From Triticum aestivum (Eukaryota; Streptophyta; Magnoliopsida; Poales; Poaceae), in the NCBI RefSeq assembly GCF_018294505.1, contig NC_057807.1, forward strand, positions 265,403,306 to 265,467,305: a stretch of DNA of 64,000 nucleotides, given 5' to 3'. The position numbers and the translations under genes were made by a program. Shown here in pieces: positions 44,624 through 55,923 of the stretch (positions within the stretch are counted from its first letter, which is position 1; every line of letters begins with the position of its first letter). The notes below the pieces were generated by a model, which did no database searches, was not told where the DNA came from, and was given only the letters and a program-made list of their open reading frames with translations.

Positions 44624-47600
44624 TTATGGGGTCAAGATCTGTCTCGATCCGCCCAATCTCTGCTTCAAAGTCTTGATAGAGTTCTGCACGGTCGGAAAAG
44701 AGGTGAGTTGACAGTCAAATAATGAGTCGACGGTCACAAAATCAGTCGGACGAGAGGAAGTACCTTCAAGCTTTAGGACTAGTTTCTCAGCAAGCCTTCC
44801 CAGATAAGCCTCTAGTTCGTGCTTCTTCGCCATGAGATCTCCAGCCTTGTCAGTCAGGGCCTCCTTGTCCTTCTTCAGCTTCGCAACCTCCTTGTTGGCC
44901 TCAGTAACGGCAGTCTTCAACTTGGCATTATCCTCTTCTAGTGTGGTGACTGAAGCCAGCTTCTTGTCAGCAAGCTCTGTTTTCGTTCGCGCTTCCTTCT
45001 GTGCTGCAGCAAGGTCATTGTCCTTCTTCTCCAGAGCCTGCTTCATTTTGACTAAAGAAATAACATTCTTCAGTCGACCTTGGAGTTGACGGTTTTCACT
45101 ATGCACATCTGTTCGAGTGGAGCCACTTGGTTCAAAAGACTAAAAAGGAAGAACTATGAGGTGGACAGTCGGCGAGTTATTACCTCCCATAGCAGCATCA
45201 TCATCCTTGGCCTTCTGAAGATTCTTCTTGGCCAGCTCCAGATCAAGGCTGAGGCTGATCTGTTTCTTCTCCAACTCAGTAAACCGGGCCCCGAGCTCAC
45301 AAGATTTCTGCGGTCAGCAAACAAGGCATGTCAGTCGACGGAAACAAAAGTTAAATCAGCAAAAAGTGTTCTAAGACTACTATTGAATCAAAACATCCAA
45401 CAGCAGTCTCGGGGACTACACCCAGTCGATGCACTTGGCGTGCCCCCACTGGTCCATTTTACCACTCAGCATGGTCTGCCCAGCATGAGTATGCAAAAAA
45501 AAAAGATTCTTAGACCCCAGCCGACTGCCCGCAGTCGACCGTGGTCTCGGGGACTACAACCAGTGGGTGCACTTTGCGTGCCCCCACTAGTTCAGAGATA
45601 CACTCAGCACAACTTGGTCGACTCAAATAGAAGAGCTATTCAACACTAAGTTAAAACACCCAGTGGGTGACTGGATGCAAAATGCAGACTCATGATAGAT
45701 GCACATAAAAGGTTCCAAAACACTCATCCAGGGACATCTTATGGATAGTCGGAGCAATCATAGGATCTGAAGCATGGAGCTGTGCGGGAGAAGCAGAGAC
45801 TTGAGCAACCGAAGCCGAGGGACGGTCAATCGACACATGATTGGCAAAAGAAACAGTGGACCGAGTCAGATCTTCGGACCGCTAGACCACCGTCTCTGGT
45901 GCTGATGTCGACTGAGGCTCCTGGCCTACAGTCGTCCTCCTACTCGAAGCCCTGCCCCTCCTTCCCGCATTTTTCTGAGGCGCTTCTTCATCGTCGTCTG
46001 GAAGTTCAATGACATATCATGGGGCTACACAAAATGCAACCATAGAGGCTCAATCGACTGACAATCCAGTCGACAAAAACAGGCACAAGATTGCAGGATC
46101 GTACCAGCTTTGGAAGTAGCCACATCTTCAGTCTCCTCATCATCTTGAGCCTTGTCAATATCCATGGGAGTCCCGGAAGTTGCAGCACTGAAAAATTCAT
46201 AACCCACTCGGTCAGAGCAAAAGTATGAGTCAGTAGAAAAACACAGAAAGATAGAACACTCGCACAGAAGCGACGGGAATGTCCATCTTGATCTTGGGCA
46301 AGGTCTTCCGAGACCTTAAAGGGGCAACCTTGGGCTGCTTGGCGACCTTTTCTGACGGCTCCGGAGTCGAAGTCTGAGTGCGCTTATGCACTTGCTTGCT
46401 CGGAGCCACAGCCTTGTTGCGCCCACCCGCTGGATCATGAGACTTCTTGGATCGGTGCTCTGTGCGAGGTGGCGAGTTGACCTCCTCTATGTCATCGTCT
46501 GACTCATCACTCTCTTCCTCCTCATCATCATCAGGAATTGCCAGTCGGCGCTCTCTTCTGTGCTATTCGCTCCCTCCTGGACTTGCTCCTGGGCTTGCTC
46601 CCCGTTCGGCATCGAATACATCTCAATATAAACCTACAAGGCAAGATGTTAATCAAACATCAGTCAGATTCAAAGACGGTTGCAAGACAAAATGAAGTAC
46701 ACTCGGTAATAAGGATCGGACCTTGTCCGGCTGGTTGTCAGTGTCGAATGGATCGACTCTCCTGGCCCCCCTGGGTTTGTCTTTGTTTCCGGTAATGCTC
46801 TTTAGCCATAGGGACACAATCTCGTCGGGGACCTCCTCTGGGTGGACCCGACCGGTGTCATTGGAGCCCGAGTACATCCACATCGAGTGATCACGGGCTT
46901 GGAGCGGCTGGATGCGTCAACTAAGAAACACTTCCAACAAATCCATGCCAATTACGCCCTGACGGACCAACTGAACTTCCCTCTCGACCAACATGTTTGT
47001 CTCTACTTTCTCCGTTGCGGTCACAATCAGTGAAGAAGGTTGCTGGACTCTATCTAGGGTAAAGGGAGGAAGACCGGTCGACTGACCGGGGGTCGGAATG
47101 TCCTGGCAGTAGACCCAGGTCGACTGCCAGCCCCTAACCGACTTAGGAAGAGTCATAGGAGGAAAAGTGCTCCTCTTCCTCATCTGAATCCCTAAACCCC
47201 CGCACATCTGAATCATGCGCGTCCTCTCGTCAGTCAGATTTGCCTTCTTCATAGTTTGGGAACGGACTGTGAATATGTGTTTGAAGAGACCCCAGTGCGG
47301 TCTACAGTCCAAGAAGTTTTCACACATAGAAACGAATGCAGCAAGGTATGTGATGGTGTTGGGAGAGAAGTGGTGAAGCTGAGCACCGAAAAAGTTCAAA
47401 AAACCCTGGAAGAAAGGATGCGGGGGAAGGGAGAAACCACAGTCAACATGGCTGCAAGGAGGGCGCACTCACCCACCCGCGGCTGAGGCTCTATCTCGTC
47501 CCCCGGCAACCTCAAAGTCCCGTCGATGATCAAGCCCATGGCGGCCAGATCTTCCAGATCCTCTGACCGGAGCATGGATCGGATCCAATCTCCCTAGATC

Positions 47601-47713
47601 CAACCAGGCGGAAACCCGGACCTAGACGACGATCCCCGATTCGTTTTCTTGCCCTTCGCCGCCGCAGTCGCTTTCTTCGCGCGCTCCAGTGCTGCCGTCT
47701 TATGCTTCACCAT
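44624..47713 (-). pseudogene. Antisense Transposase_28 / coiled-coil gene of the larger Tat element (decayed)
   Basis: Opposite to the element's gag-pol. ATG 47713 opens MVKHKTAALERAKKATAAAK, a basic start. In-frame TAG is at 47594. RSEDLEDLAAMGL and RLPGDEIEPQP follow, then in a shifted frame HPFFQGFLNFFGAQLHHF and ITYLAAFVSMCENFLDCRPH (to 46917), the PF04195-like domain. A later block (PEEVPDEIVSLWLKSITGNK, near 46840-46780) ends at a plausible splice site. An acidic region (DDDEEEESDESDDDIEEV) lies near 46530-46480. A coiled coil (ALEKKDNDLAAAQKEARTKT) lies in 45106-44624. Domain order matches the five-exon gene in the inner element. Several frameshifts and stops are present. Confidence 0.72.
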
Positions 47714-47831
47714 TGTGACGGGTTGCGCACGGGCGGAGCGGTGGCATCGAGGGTGAAACAGGATGCAGTGGAGAAGCAGAGGAAGAAGAAGGTGAACGGG
47801 AGCGCACTGTGCAAACGCATCGGCCTCGACG

Positions 47832-47839
47832 CCTTTTAT
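47832..47839 (-). promoter_or_regulatory. Possible TATA box of the larger element's antisense gene
   Basis: Minus strand CATAAAAG (within CCCATAAAAGGCG), about 120 bp upstream of ATG 47713. The spacing is close to that of the inner element's antisense gene. Confidence 0.5.
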
Positions 47840-47939
47840 GGGCCTACTTCCGAGCGGCTGATGCGTGGGCCCGAGCGATCCTGCCAAATCCTGCAACAGT
47901 TGCACACCGGATACGTGGCGAAAAAGGTGGCATGAAGAT

Positions 47940-48252
47940 TGAGGCGCCCATGTCTACCTGTCCCGTTTACCGCGGCGCGCTCCACCTTGCACGCTTCCCC
48001 AAATTTTTGAATCCCGTGAGATCCGGGTACCGCAGTAACCAATCGCGCCAAAGATTTCGCACCATATCAACACTCGAAGATTACCAACATAAGTTCACTC
48101 GACGACCTCTGAATCGATCAAGGCGACTGAAATGAAGTCGAAGTTTCAGCACGGACCTCGAACTCAGTACGAATGCTCATGAGGCACAAGAGTCAAGGCA
48201 GGGTCAACTTCAACTTTCTTTTCACTCGGACCTCAATCCATTCAGGGGCTAC
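47940..48252 (+). other. Tat-element terminal internal region and purine tract
   Basis: No gene. It ends in TTCAGGGGCTAC immediately before the 3' LTR. The inner element has the same sequence before its own 3' LTR. Confidence 0.6.
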
Positions 48253-48817
48253 TGACGATGCCATAGACCTAGGGTAAGGTCATGGACCTGACCTATACAC
48301 CCTACCCAAGGTCACTACCCTAGAATCAAGGACATTCAAAGTATAGCAAGGAGTACCGATTGAAGCCATCAGGTGCAATCCACTCGACCAATCACCTCAC
48401 TCGGATACCCCCGATTTCACTCGACCTGGATGAAGTCATTCAACCATACAGGAAACCACTCGGAGTACAAAAGATCTAGAGTCACTCAGGATGACAACGA
48501 TCAGGCATTCACTCTGTAGTCTTAAAGATCATTAATGACACTTTATAGCTGGCGTTACTAGTAACGCCCTATCTTGATGTACATTGAACCCTTGTGCACT
48601 CTATATAAGCCACCCCTCCTCTGGGACAAGGGTTCACACCCCTTGTAACACACACCCATATTCCAGTCGACCGCCTCAGGGCACCGAGACGTAGGGCTTT
48701 TACCTCCTCCGAGAGGGGCATGAACTCGTAAACTCGTGTGTACAACCTCGCCGTAGCTAGGGCCTTGCCTCCTCATAGGTACCCCCTACTCTTACTATCA
48801 GACTCAGTACCACGACA
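48253..48817 (+). repeat. Tat-element 3' LTR
   Basis: 565 bp, TGACGATGCC...CCACGACA. It aligns with 27636-28224 except for one gap of about 25 bp near 48595. Confidence 0.92.
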
Positions 48818-49565
48818 GAGGGCATGCGCCACCACCTAGCCGCCAGCCTCCTCTCTCTACTAGGGCCCTTGAAGGCCCAATAGTCCCCTGGGGGGTTCCG
48901 GTAACCTCCCGGTACTCCGAAACTTATCCGATACTTCCCAAAACCATTCCGGTGTCCGAATGTAACCTTCCAATATATCAATCTTTACCTATCAACCATT
49001 TTGAGACTCCTCGTCATGTCCGTGATCTCATCCGGGACTCCAAACAAACTTCGGTCACCAAAACATATAACTCATAATACAAATCATCATCGAACGTTAA
49101 GCGTGCGGACCCTACGGGTTCGAGAACTATGTAGACATGACCGAGACACATGTCCGATCAATAACCAATAGCGGAACCTGGATGCTCATATTGGCTCCTA
49201 CATATTCTATGAAGGTCTTTATCGGTCAAACCGCACAACAACATACGGTGTTCCCTTTGTCATCGGTATAATTACTTGCCCGAGATTCGATCGTCGGTAT
49301 CATAAAACCTAGTTAAATCTCGTTACCGACAAGTCTCTTTACTCGTTCCGTTATGATTTATCCCGCAGCTAACTCATTAGTCACATTGCTTGCAAGGCTT
49401 ATAGTGATGAGCATTACCGACAGGGCCCAAAGATACCTCTCCGATATACAGAGTGACAAAATCCTATTCTCGATCTATGCCAACCCAACAAACACCTTTG
49501 GCGACACCTGTAGAGCATCTTTATAATCACCCAGTTACGTTGTGACGTTTGATAGCACACAAGGT
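48818..49565 (-). repeat. Angela 5' LTR, outer segment (truncated)
   Basis: Aligns with about 20823-21568 of the 3' LTR, then stops at CACACAAGG, where Athila sequence resumes. The first five bases (GAGGG) duplicate the Tat target site. Confidence 0.9.
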
Positions 49566-52500
49566 TGTGGGTCATCAAGAATATTTTAAAGCCTAGACAA
49601 GTTATCAGCTATGGGGTTCTCTGCTCCTTTTCTATCAGTGATGTGCAAATCAAATTCTTGTAGTAGAAGAACCCACCTAATGAGTCTAGGTTTAGCATCT
49701 TTCTTTTCCATAAGATATTTTATAGCAGCATGATCGGTGTGAACAGTCACTTTGGAATCAACAATGCAGGATCTAAATTTATTACAAGCAAACACCACTA
49801 CTAAGAATTATTTTTCAGTAGTAGCATAATTTCAAAAAAGCACTATCTAGAGTTTTACTAGCATACTGGATAACATTCAATTTCTTATCAACTCTTTGTC
49901 CTAGAACAACACCAATAGCATAATCACTAGCATCACACATAATTTCAAAAGGCAAGTTCCAATCAGGTGGTTAAACAACAGATGCAGAAATTAAGGCTTT
50001 CTTTAGTGTTTCAAAGGATTCCAAACAATCATCATTAAAAACAAAAGGGATATCCTTTTGCAAAATGTTTGTAAGAGGCCTAGAAATTTTTGAAAAGTCT
50101 TTGATAAATCTCCTACAAAAACCAGCATGACCAAGGAAACTATGAATACCTTTGATATCTTTAGGACATGGCATTTTCTCAATTGCATCAACCTTGGCTT
50201 TGTCCACTTCAATACCTCATTCAGAAATTTTATGTCCCAAAACTGTACCTTCGTTAACCACAAAGTGACACTTCTCCAAATTCAAGACAAGATTTTTTTG
50301 TTCACATCTTTTCAAAACTCGATCAAGATTGCTTAAACAACCATCAATTGACTTCCCATAAACAGAAGTCATCCATGAAAACCTCTACAATCTTTTCACA
50401 AAAATCAGAGAATATGGCAGTATACATCTTTGAAAGGTAGCAGGTGCATTACATAGACCAAAAGGCATACATCTATAAGCATAAGTTCCAAAAGGACAAG
50501 TAAAGGTGGTCTTTTCTTGATCAGGTTGAGATACAGGTATTTGTGAAAAAACAGAATATCCATCAAGAAAGCAAAAATGTGTGTGCTTAGATAATCTTTC
50601 TAGCATTTGATCAATAAAAGGCAGAGGGTAATGATCTTTTCTCGTTGCTTTGTTTAATTTTCTAAAATCAATTACCCTTCTATAGCCTGTGACAATTCTG
50701 TGTGGAATAAGTTCATTCTTATCATTAGGAACAACAGTAATACCTACTTTCTTAGGGACACAATGAACATGACTTACCCATCTACTATCAGCTATATATA
50801 GGATAGATTATACCTGCTTCCAAAAGTTTCAATATTTCCATTCTTACCACTTCTTTCATGTTCGGATTTAACCGACGTTGGTGATCAACAACGGGTTTAG
50901 CATCAGGTTCCATATTAATCTTGTGCTGGCATAGAGTGGGACTAATGCCCTTAAGATCATCAAGAGTATATCCAATAGCAGCTTTGTGCTTCCTTAGAAC
51001 TTTCAATAATCTTTCTTCTTCATGTTCCGAAAGGTTAGCACTAATAATAACATGATATATCTTTTTCTCATCAAGATAAGCATATTTGAAAGTCTGGCAA
51101 TTGTTTTAATTCAAACACAGGATCACCTTTAGGTGGAGGAGGACCTCCTAGAGTTTCAATAGGCAGATTGTGTTTAAGCAGAAGTTGTTGTTCGAACAAG
51201 ATCCTATCTATTTCATTTCTTTTACGCATATGCAAATTATTTTCATGGTCTAGCAAATATTGTTCTAAGGGATCAGTAGGAGGTACAACAATAGAAGCAA
51301 GACTAATAATTTCATCCTGTCTTTCTTATGAGGTTTTCTACTAAACTTAGAGAAATTAAACTCATGAGATTCATCACCAAATCTAACACCGATAATTTGT
51401 TTCTCACAATCTATTTTAGCATTAACGGTGTTCAAGAAAGGTCTACCAAAGATAATGGGACAAAAGTCATCTTATGGGGAACCAAGAACAAGAAAATCAA
51501 TAGGGTATTTTATTTTCCCACACAAGACTTCAACATCTCTAACAATCCCAATTGGTGATATAGTATCTCTATTGGCAAGCTTAATAGTAACATCTATGTC
51601 TTCTATTTCAGCGGGTGCTATATCATTCATAATTTCTTGATATAAGGAAAAAGGAATATCACTCATGCTAGCACCTAAGTCACATAGACCATGATAACAG
51701 TGATCTTCTATCTTAACTGAGACAACATGCATGCGAACAACAGGTCTATGTTTATCTTTTTCATTGGGTTTGGCAATTCTAGCAGCTTTAGCACAGAAGT
51801 AAATAACATGCCCATCAATATTATCGACCAAGAGATCTTTAACCATAGCAACACTAGGTTCCACTTTGATTTGTTCAGCTAGTTTAGGTGTTCTAATATA
51901 ACTTCTGTTGACCATAGTTGAAACTTTACCATGTTCCTTCGTCCTAACAGGGAAAGGGGGTTTATCAATATAAGCAGTGGGAACAACTGGATCAACATTA
52001 TAAATGATAGTTTCTTCTTTAGCTTTTATCGGTTCTTTAATTTCTTCTTTAGTTGGTGGGTGATATTTAAACCACTTCTCCTTAGAGAGATCAACATGAG
52101 TAGCAAAAGATTCACAAAAGGAGGCTACTATCTCAGATTCAAGTCCATATTTAGTGTTAAACTTTTGAAAAGCACCGATATTCATAAAAGATTTAACACA
52201 ATCAAACTTAGGCTCAATACTTGACTCTTTACCTTCGTCGAGTTCCCAGTCTTCAGGGTTGCGTTTAATTCCTTCTAAAAGATCCCACCGGAATTCAGTA
52301 GTCTTCTTCATAAAATAACGAGTACAAGAAGTATCGAGTATGGATTGATCATTACGAGAAAGCCGAACATAAAAATTCTGAATAATAATTTCTCTTGAGA
52401 GCTCATGATTGGGGCATGAATATAACATTGACTTAAGCCTCCCCCAAGCTAGAGCGATACTTTGTCTTTCACGAGGCCAAAAATTATATATATATAATTC

Positions 52501-52892
52501 CGACCATGATGAACTAGATGCATAGGATAATTTTTTTGATGGAATTCCAATTTCAACCGATTCCAGTTCCAAGATCCAATATCATCGCATAGCCTATACC
52601 ATGTCAATGCATTTCCCTTCAAAGATAAAGGGAAAACCTTCTTCTTAGCTTCATCTCCGGGTAAACCTGCAAGCTTAAACAATCCACAAATTTCATCCAC
52701 ATATATCAAGTGCATAACAGGATGTTCAGTTCCATCTCTTGTATAAGGATTAGCTAGCAGTGGTTCTACCATACCCGAAGGAATTTCATATTCAATATTT
52801 TCAGTAGGTGCATTAGGTTGAGGGGAAACTGATTGTCGTTCCGGTCGAGGTGAAGATACCCCGAACAAACCCCTCAAAGGATTGTTTTCCAT
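49566..52892 (-). pseudogene. Athila-lineage gag, protease, reverse transcriptase and RNase H (broken)
   Basis: Gag starts at ATG 52892 (MENNPLRGLFGVSSPRPERQ). Retrotrans_gag-like sequence follows through a frameshift near 52570 (NALTWYRLCDDIGSWNWNRL). A protease has CDLGASMSDIPFSLYQ near 51660, the DLGA form seen in Athila elements. Reverse transcriptase is in pieces: RRLNPNMKEVVRMEILKLLE near 50850, FLDGYSVFSQIPVSQPDQEK near 50575 (normally FLDGYSGFSQI), and FMDDF near 50370 followed by a frame break. RNase H near 50210-49586 shows [20 protein letters not shown] and ends at a stop after NLSRL, where the family continues with Glu. A start-to-end open frame is lost in many places. Confidence 0.88.
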
Positions 52893-52969
52893 AGTAACAA
52901 GTGATAGTAAATTTCAGCATGTAGTAATAATTTTTCCTTACCAATTTCCACTTACCAAGAGCGCTTCAC

Positions 52970-52987
52970 TCCCCGGCAACAGCGCCA
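52970..52987 (-). promoter_or_regulatory. Athila primer-binding site (tRNA-Asp type)
   Basis: Minus strand TGGCGCTGTTGCCGGGGA lies 11 bases after the 5' LTR. It differs by one base from the Asp-tRNA site TGGCGCCGTTGCCGGGGA. Confidence 0.85.
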
Positions 52988-52998
52988 GGAAATAGCCT

Positions 52999-54515
52999 TG
53001 ATGACCCACAAGTATATGGGATCAATTGTAGCCCTTTTCGATAAGTAAGAGTGTCGAACGCAACGAGGAGCAGAAGGAAATGACAAGTGGTTTTCAGCAA
53101 GGTAATGTCTGCAAGTGCTGAAATTGTAATTAACATAGTAGTTTGATAGCAAGATAATTTGTAATGAGCAAGTAACGGTAGTAGTAACAAAATTTCAGCA
53201 AGGTAGCCCAATCCTTTTGAGGCAAAGGACAGGCCAAAATGGTCTCTTATGATAAGCAAAGTGCTCTTGAGGGTACACGGGAATTTCATCTAGTCACTTT
53301 CATCATGTTGGCTCAATTCGTGTTCGCTACTTTGATAATTTGATATGTGGATGGACCGGTGCTTAGGTGTTGTTCTTACTTGAACAAACCTCCTACTTAT
53401 GATTAACCCCCTCACAAGCATCGCAACTACAAGAAAAGTATTAAGAATAGATTCTAACCATAGCATTAAACTTTTGTATCCAATCGGTCCCTTACGGAAT
53501 AGCGCATAAACTAGGGTTTAAGCTTCTGTCACTCTTGCAACCCATCATCTGATAACTACTGCACAATGCATTCCCTTAGGCCCAAATATGGTGAAGTGTC
53601 ATGTAGTCGACGTTCACATGACACCACTAAGGGAATCACAACATACATATCATCAAAATATCAAACACATATCAAGTTCACATGATTACTTGCAACATGA
53701 TTTCTCCCGTGACCTCAAGAAAAAAAGTAACTACTCACAAATGATAATCATGCTCAAGATCAGAGGGGTATTAAATAGCATAATGGATCTGAACATATAA
53801 TCTTCCGCCAAATAAACCATATAGTAATCAACTACAAGATGTAATCAACACTACTAATCACCCACAAGCACCAATCTATAGTTCCGGTACAAAGATTGAA
53901 CACAAGAGATGAACTAGGGTTTGAGAGGAGATGGTGTTGTTGAAGATGTTGATGGAGATAGCCCTCCCCAAGATGGGAGATTTGTTGGTGATGATGATGA
54001 TGATGATTTCCCCCTCCGGGAGGGAAGTTCCGCCGATGGAATCGCTCCGCCGGAGGGCAAAAGTTCTCCTGCCCAGGTCCCGCCTCGAGACAGCGGCGCT
54101 TCATCTCAAAAGTCCTCTCCTTATTTTTCTAGGTCAAAATGACTTATGTACCAGAAGAGGGGCACCGGAGGTGGGCCTGGATGAGCACAACCCACAAGGG
54201 CGCGCCTGGGGGCCCAGGCGTGCCCTGGTGTCTTGTGCTCATCAGGGTGGCCCCCTCCGGTACTTATTTGCTCCAGTATTTCTTATTTATTCCAAAAAAA
54301 TCCTAGTGAAGTTTTAGCTTATTTGGAGTTGTGAAGAATAGGTAGCTTGGCATAGCTTTTTCAGGTCCAGATTTCCAGCTGCCAGAATTCTCCTCTTTTG
54401 TGTGTACCTTGCATATTATGAGAGAAAAGGCATTAGATTTACTCCAAAAAGCATTATTATGCAATAAAACAACATAAATAACAGTAGGTAAACATGATGC
54501 AAAATGGACATATCA
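52999..54515 (-). repeat. Athila-lineage 5' LTR
   Basis: 1517 bp, minus-strand TGATATGTCC...GGGTCATCA, near-identical to 15087-16563, with a GC hairpin at 54183-54239 and a (GAT)n run near 53992-54006. Confidence 0.93.
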
Positions 54516-54520
54516 GTGAC

Positions 54521-54691
54521 TTGAAGAAACCCTTCCAACATTTGAGCACATGCAATTTGTGTTTTCGACATAATGCATTGATCAAATTTACACGTAAGGG
54601 TGGACCGGGAGGCTCCAGAGAAGCCTTTCGGTCTAAGAGTACACAAAACTAACGAGCCGCAACTACCAAGAGACATGCAGCTCACAGGCAC
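54521..54691 (-). pseudogene. CACTA transposase relic, N-terminal part
   Basis: Minus-strand frame MSKTQIACAQMLEGFLQ ends at 54521. Removing the Athila element and one GTGAC joins it in frame to VTLQHMEVNGRRKMCCPCC at 15086, the start of the transposase-associated zinc domain. The join confirms that Athila inserted into this gene. Upstream of 54691 no further transposase motif is clear. Confidence 0.7.
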
Positions 54692-54712
54692 GCGAAGGAT
54701 ACACTTGATGTG

Positions 54713-54758
54713 TTGTGTGTGTGTCTGTGTGTGTGTAGACTATAGACACACACACACG
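54713..54758. repeat. (GT)n / (AC)n foldback microsatellite
   Basis: A GT run, the centre TAGACTATAG and an AC run form a near-perfect inverted repeat. It sits between the CACTA relic and the LINE. Confidence 0.85.
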
Positions 54759-54792
54759 TGAATCATCATGACAGGCTAGAAAAAGACATAGT

Positions 54793-55923
54793 AAAGTGGT
54801 CTGAGATCTGTAAACCTAAAGACCAAGGAGGCCTTTGGGTTATTTCGTCCAGGCGGATGAATATTGCCCTCCTCTCCAAATGGCTTTGGCGGATTCAGAC
54901 CGCTGAGGGCGGCCTGTGGCTTGAGATTATCCGCGCGAAGTACCTTCGCGGGCAGCCACTCGCATTCGTTCCTAGGACTGGCGGGTCCCAGTTCTGGCAA
55001 TCGGTGATCCGTCTGATGCCGGTTTTGTGCATTGGGACCTCCATTAAAGTAGGTACCGGATCCGACACCCTGTTCTGGCTAGATCGATGGACAGAGTCCC
55101 GTCCCTTTGCGGAGCGCTTTCATGCGTTGTTCGCGATCTGCATCCGCCCACAGCTCTCTGTGGCTGTGGCCTTAGCTGACCTGGGCGCTATTGCCTTCCG
55201 CCGTACCTTCGGGGTGGTGGAACTTGCGCAATGGGATGAATTGCTTGCGTGTATTGCCATCCACCCTCCCTCCCTGGAACCTAATTCACTATCTTGGCAT
55301 CTCGAGTCAAGTGGCAGATTCTCGACTAGATCCTTATATCAGGCGATTATCCCCACGCCTGGCCCGGTGGAACTATCGGTGCTTTGGGAAATCAAACTCC
55401 CCTTGAAAATCCACGTATTCCTCTGGCAATGGGTTCGCGGCCACCTACCTTCGGGTACGGAGGTCCGCAAACGTAATGGCCCCGGGGGTGGCCTCTGCCC
55501 CATTTGTTTGGTACCAGAAGATTGCAACCACATCTTCTTCCGGTGCCCTGCGGCGCAGTTCCTATGGAGCTGCTTCCGGGAGGTGGTTGGTGGCAATTGG
55601 TGCCACGACAACCTCCCAGACTTATTTGGGGAGGTTCTTAGGCTCCCTGGTCCTAGCCGCCCCCCATGTGGGTGGCTTTGGGTACCCAAGCATGGACCCT
55701 CTGGTGTAACTGTAATAAACTAGTCATTGAACGCGTGATTCCTTGCCGTGTGACTGATGCGATCTACAAAATGTGTGGCTTCTTACAGCTTTGCAGACCG
55801 CTTAACAAGCGGAGAGATCGGGACGCCATCGACTTCATCATAGCTGGTCTTCGTTCTTCGGCGTCGGCATTTGCGCCTCCTCCGCCACCACCACCACCAC
55901 CACAACCTCCCGAGCCGGATTAG
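54793..55923 (+). pseudogene. LINE ORF2 C-terminus with zf-RVT domain
   Basis: The frame begins inside the protein (KWSEICKPKDQGGLWVISS). The reverse-transcriptase zinc-binding domain (zf-RVT) follows near 55370-55590: SVLWEIKLPLKIHVFLWQWV, then CPICLVPEDCNHIFFRCPAA with its Cys/His ligands. Near 55680 the frame shifts; WTLWCNCNKLVIER and the proline-rich tail (PPPPPPPPPQPPEPD) continue to the stop at 55921-55923. The catalytic reverse transcriptase is absent through 5' truncation, so it is a dead fragment. The Met at 54758 lies outside the LINE and is not its start. Confidence 0.9.

Larger units (their letters stand above)
27636..48817 (+). mobile_element. Tat-lineage Ty3/gypsy retrotransposon in the Angela LTR
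   Basis: LTRs of 589 bp (27636-28224) and 565 bp (48253-48817) start TGACGATGCCATAGAC and end near CACGACA. The flanks GGGGG (27631-27635) and GAGGG (48818-48822) are a target duplication with one mismatch. CAGGGGCTAC abuts the 3' LTR as a purine-rich tract. gag-pol runs on the plus strand from 28287 to about 42975 and is split by the inner element at 28579-37115. Downstream lie a minisatellite, L26-gene fragments and an antisense Transposase_28 gene. A second, RVT_3-type RNase H after the usual one supports the Tat lineage. A standard primer-binding site is not obvious after 28224. Confidence 0.9.
20208..49565 (-). mobile_element. Angela-type Ty1/copia retrotransposon (interrupted, 5' LTR truncated)
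   Basis: Lies on the minus strand inside Athila pol. The 3' LTR is 20208-21941. The internal region is 21942-27013. The 5' LTR is split into 27014-27635 and 48818-49565 by a Tat-lineage gypsy insertion. The LTR starts TGAAGGAAATATGCCC and ends CCCCAACA (minus strand), which I recognise as the Angela/BARE-like group. AACTG precedes the 3' LTR, but the matching duplication is missing because the outer end of the 5' LTR is deleted at 49565. Compared with the 3' LTR about 370 bp are gone. Confidence 0.9.
15087..54515 (-). mobile_element. Athila-lineage Ty3/gypsy retrotransposon, outermost of the nest
   Basis: LTRs of 1477 bp (15087-16563) and 1517 bp (52999-54515) start TGATACGTCC or TGATATGTCC and end GGGTCATCA when read on the minus strand. 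GTGAC flanks both sides (15082-15086, 54516-54520). A tRNA-Asp type primer site follows the 5' LTR, and a CTTGAGGGAGT purine tract precedes the 3' LTR. gag-protease-reverse transcriptase-RNase H lie at 49566-52892 and integrase at 18847-20207; an Angela element sits between them. The reverse-transcriptase motif LNPNMKEVVRMEI and the Asp-tRNA primer site are Athila features. All coding parts are broken. Confidence 0.93.

Noticed and set aside
54758..54792. ATG at 54758 as the start of the zf-RVT protein
   Set aside because: It falls before the LINE's target duplication. The frame merely happens to be open into flanking DNA.
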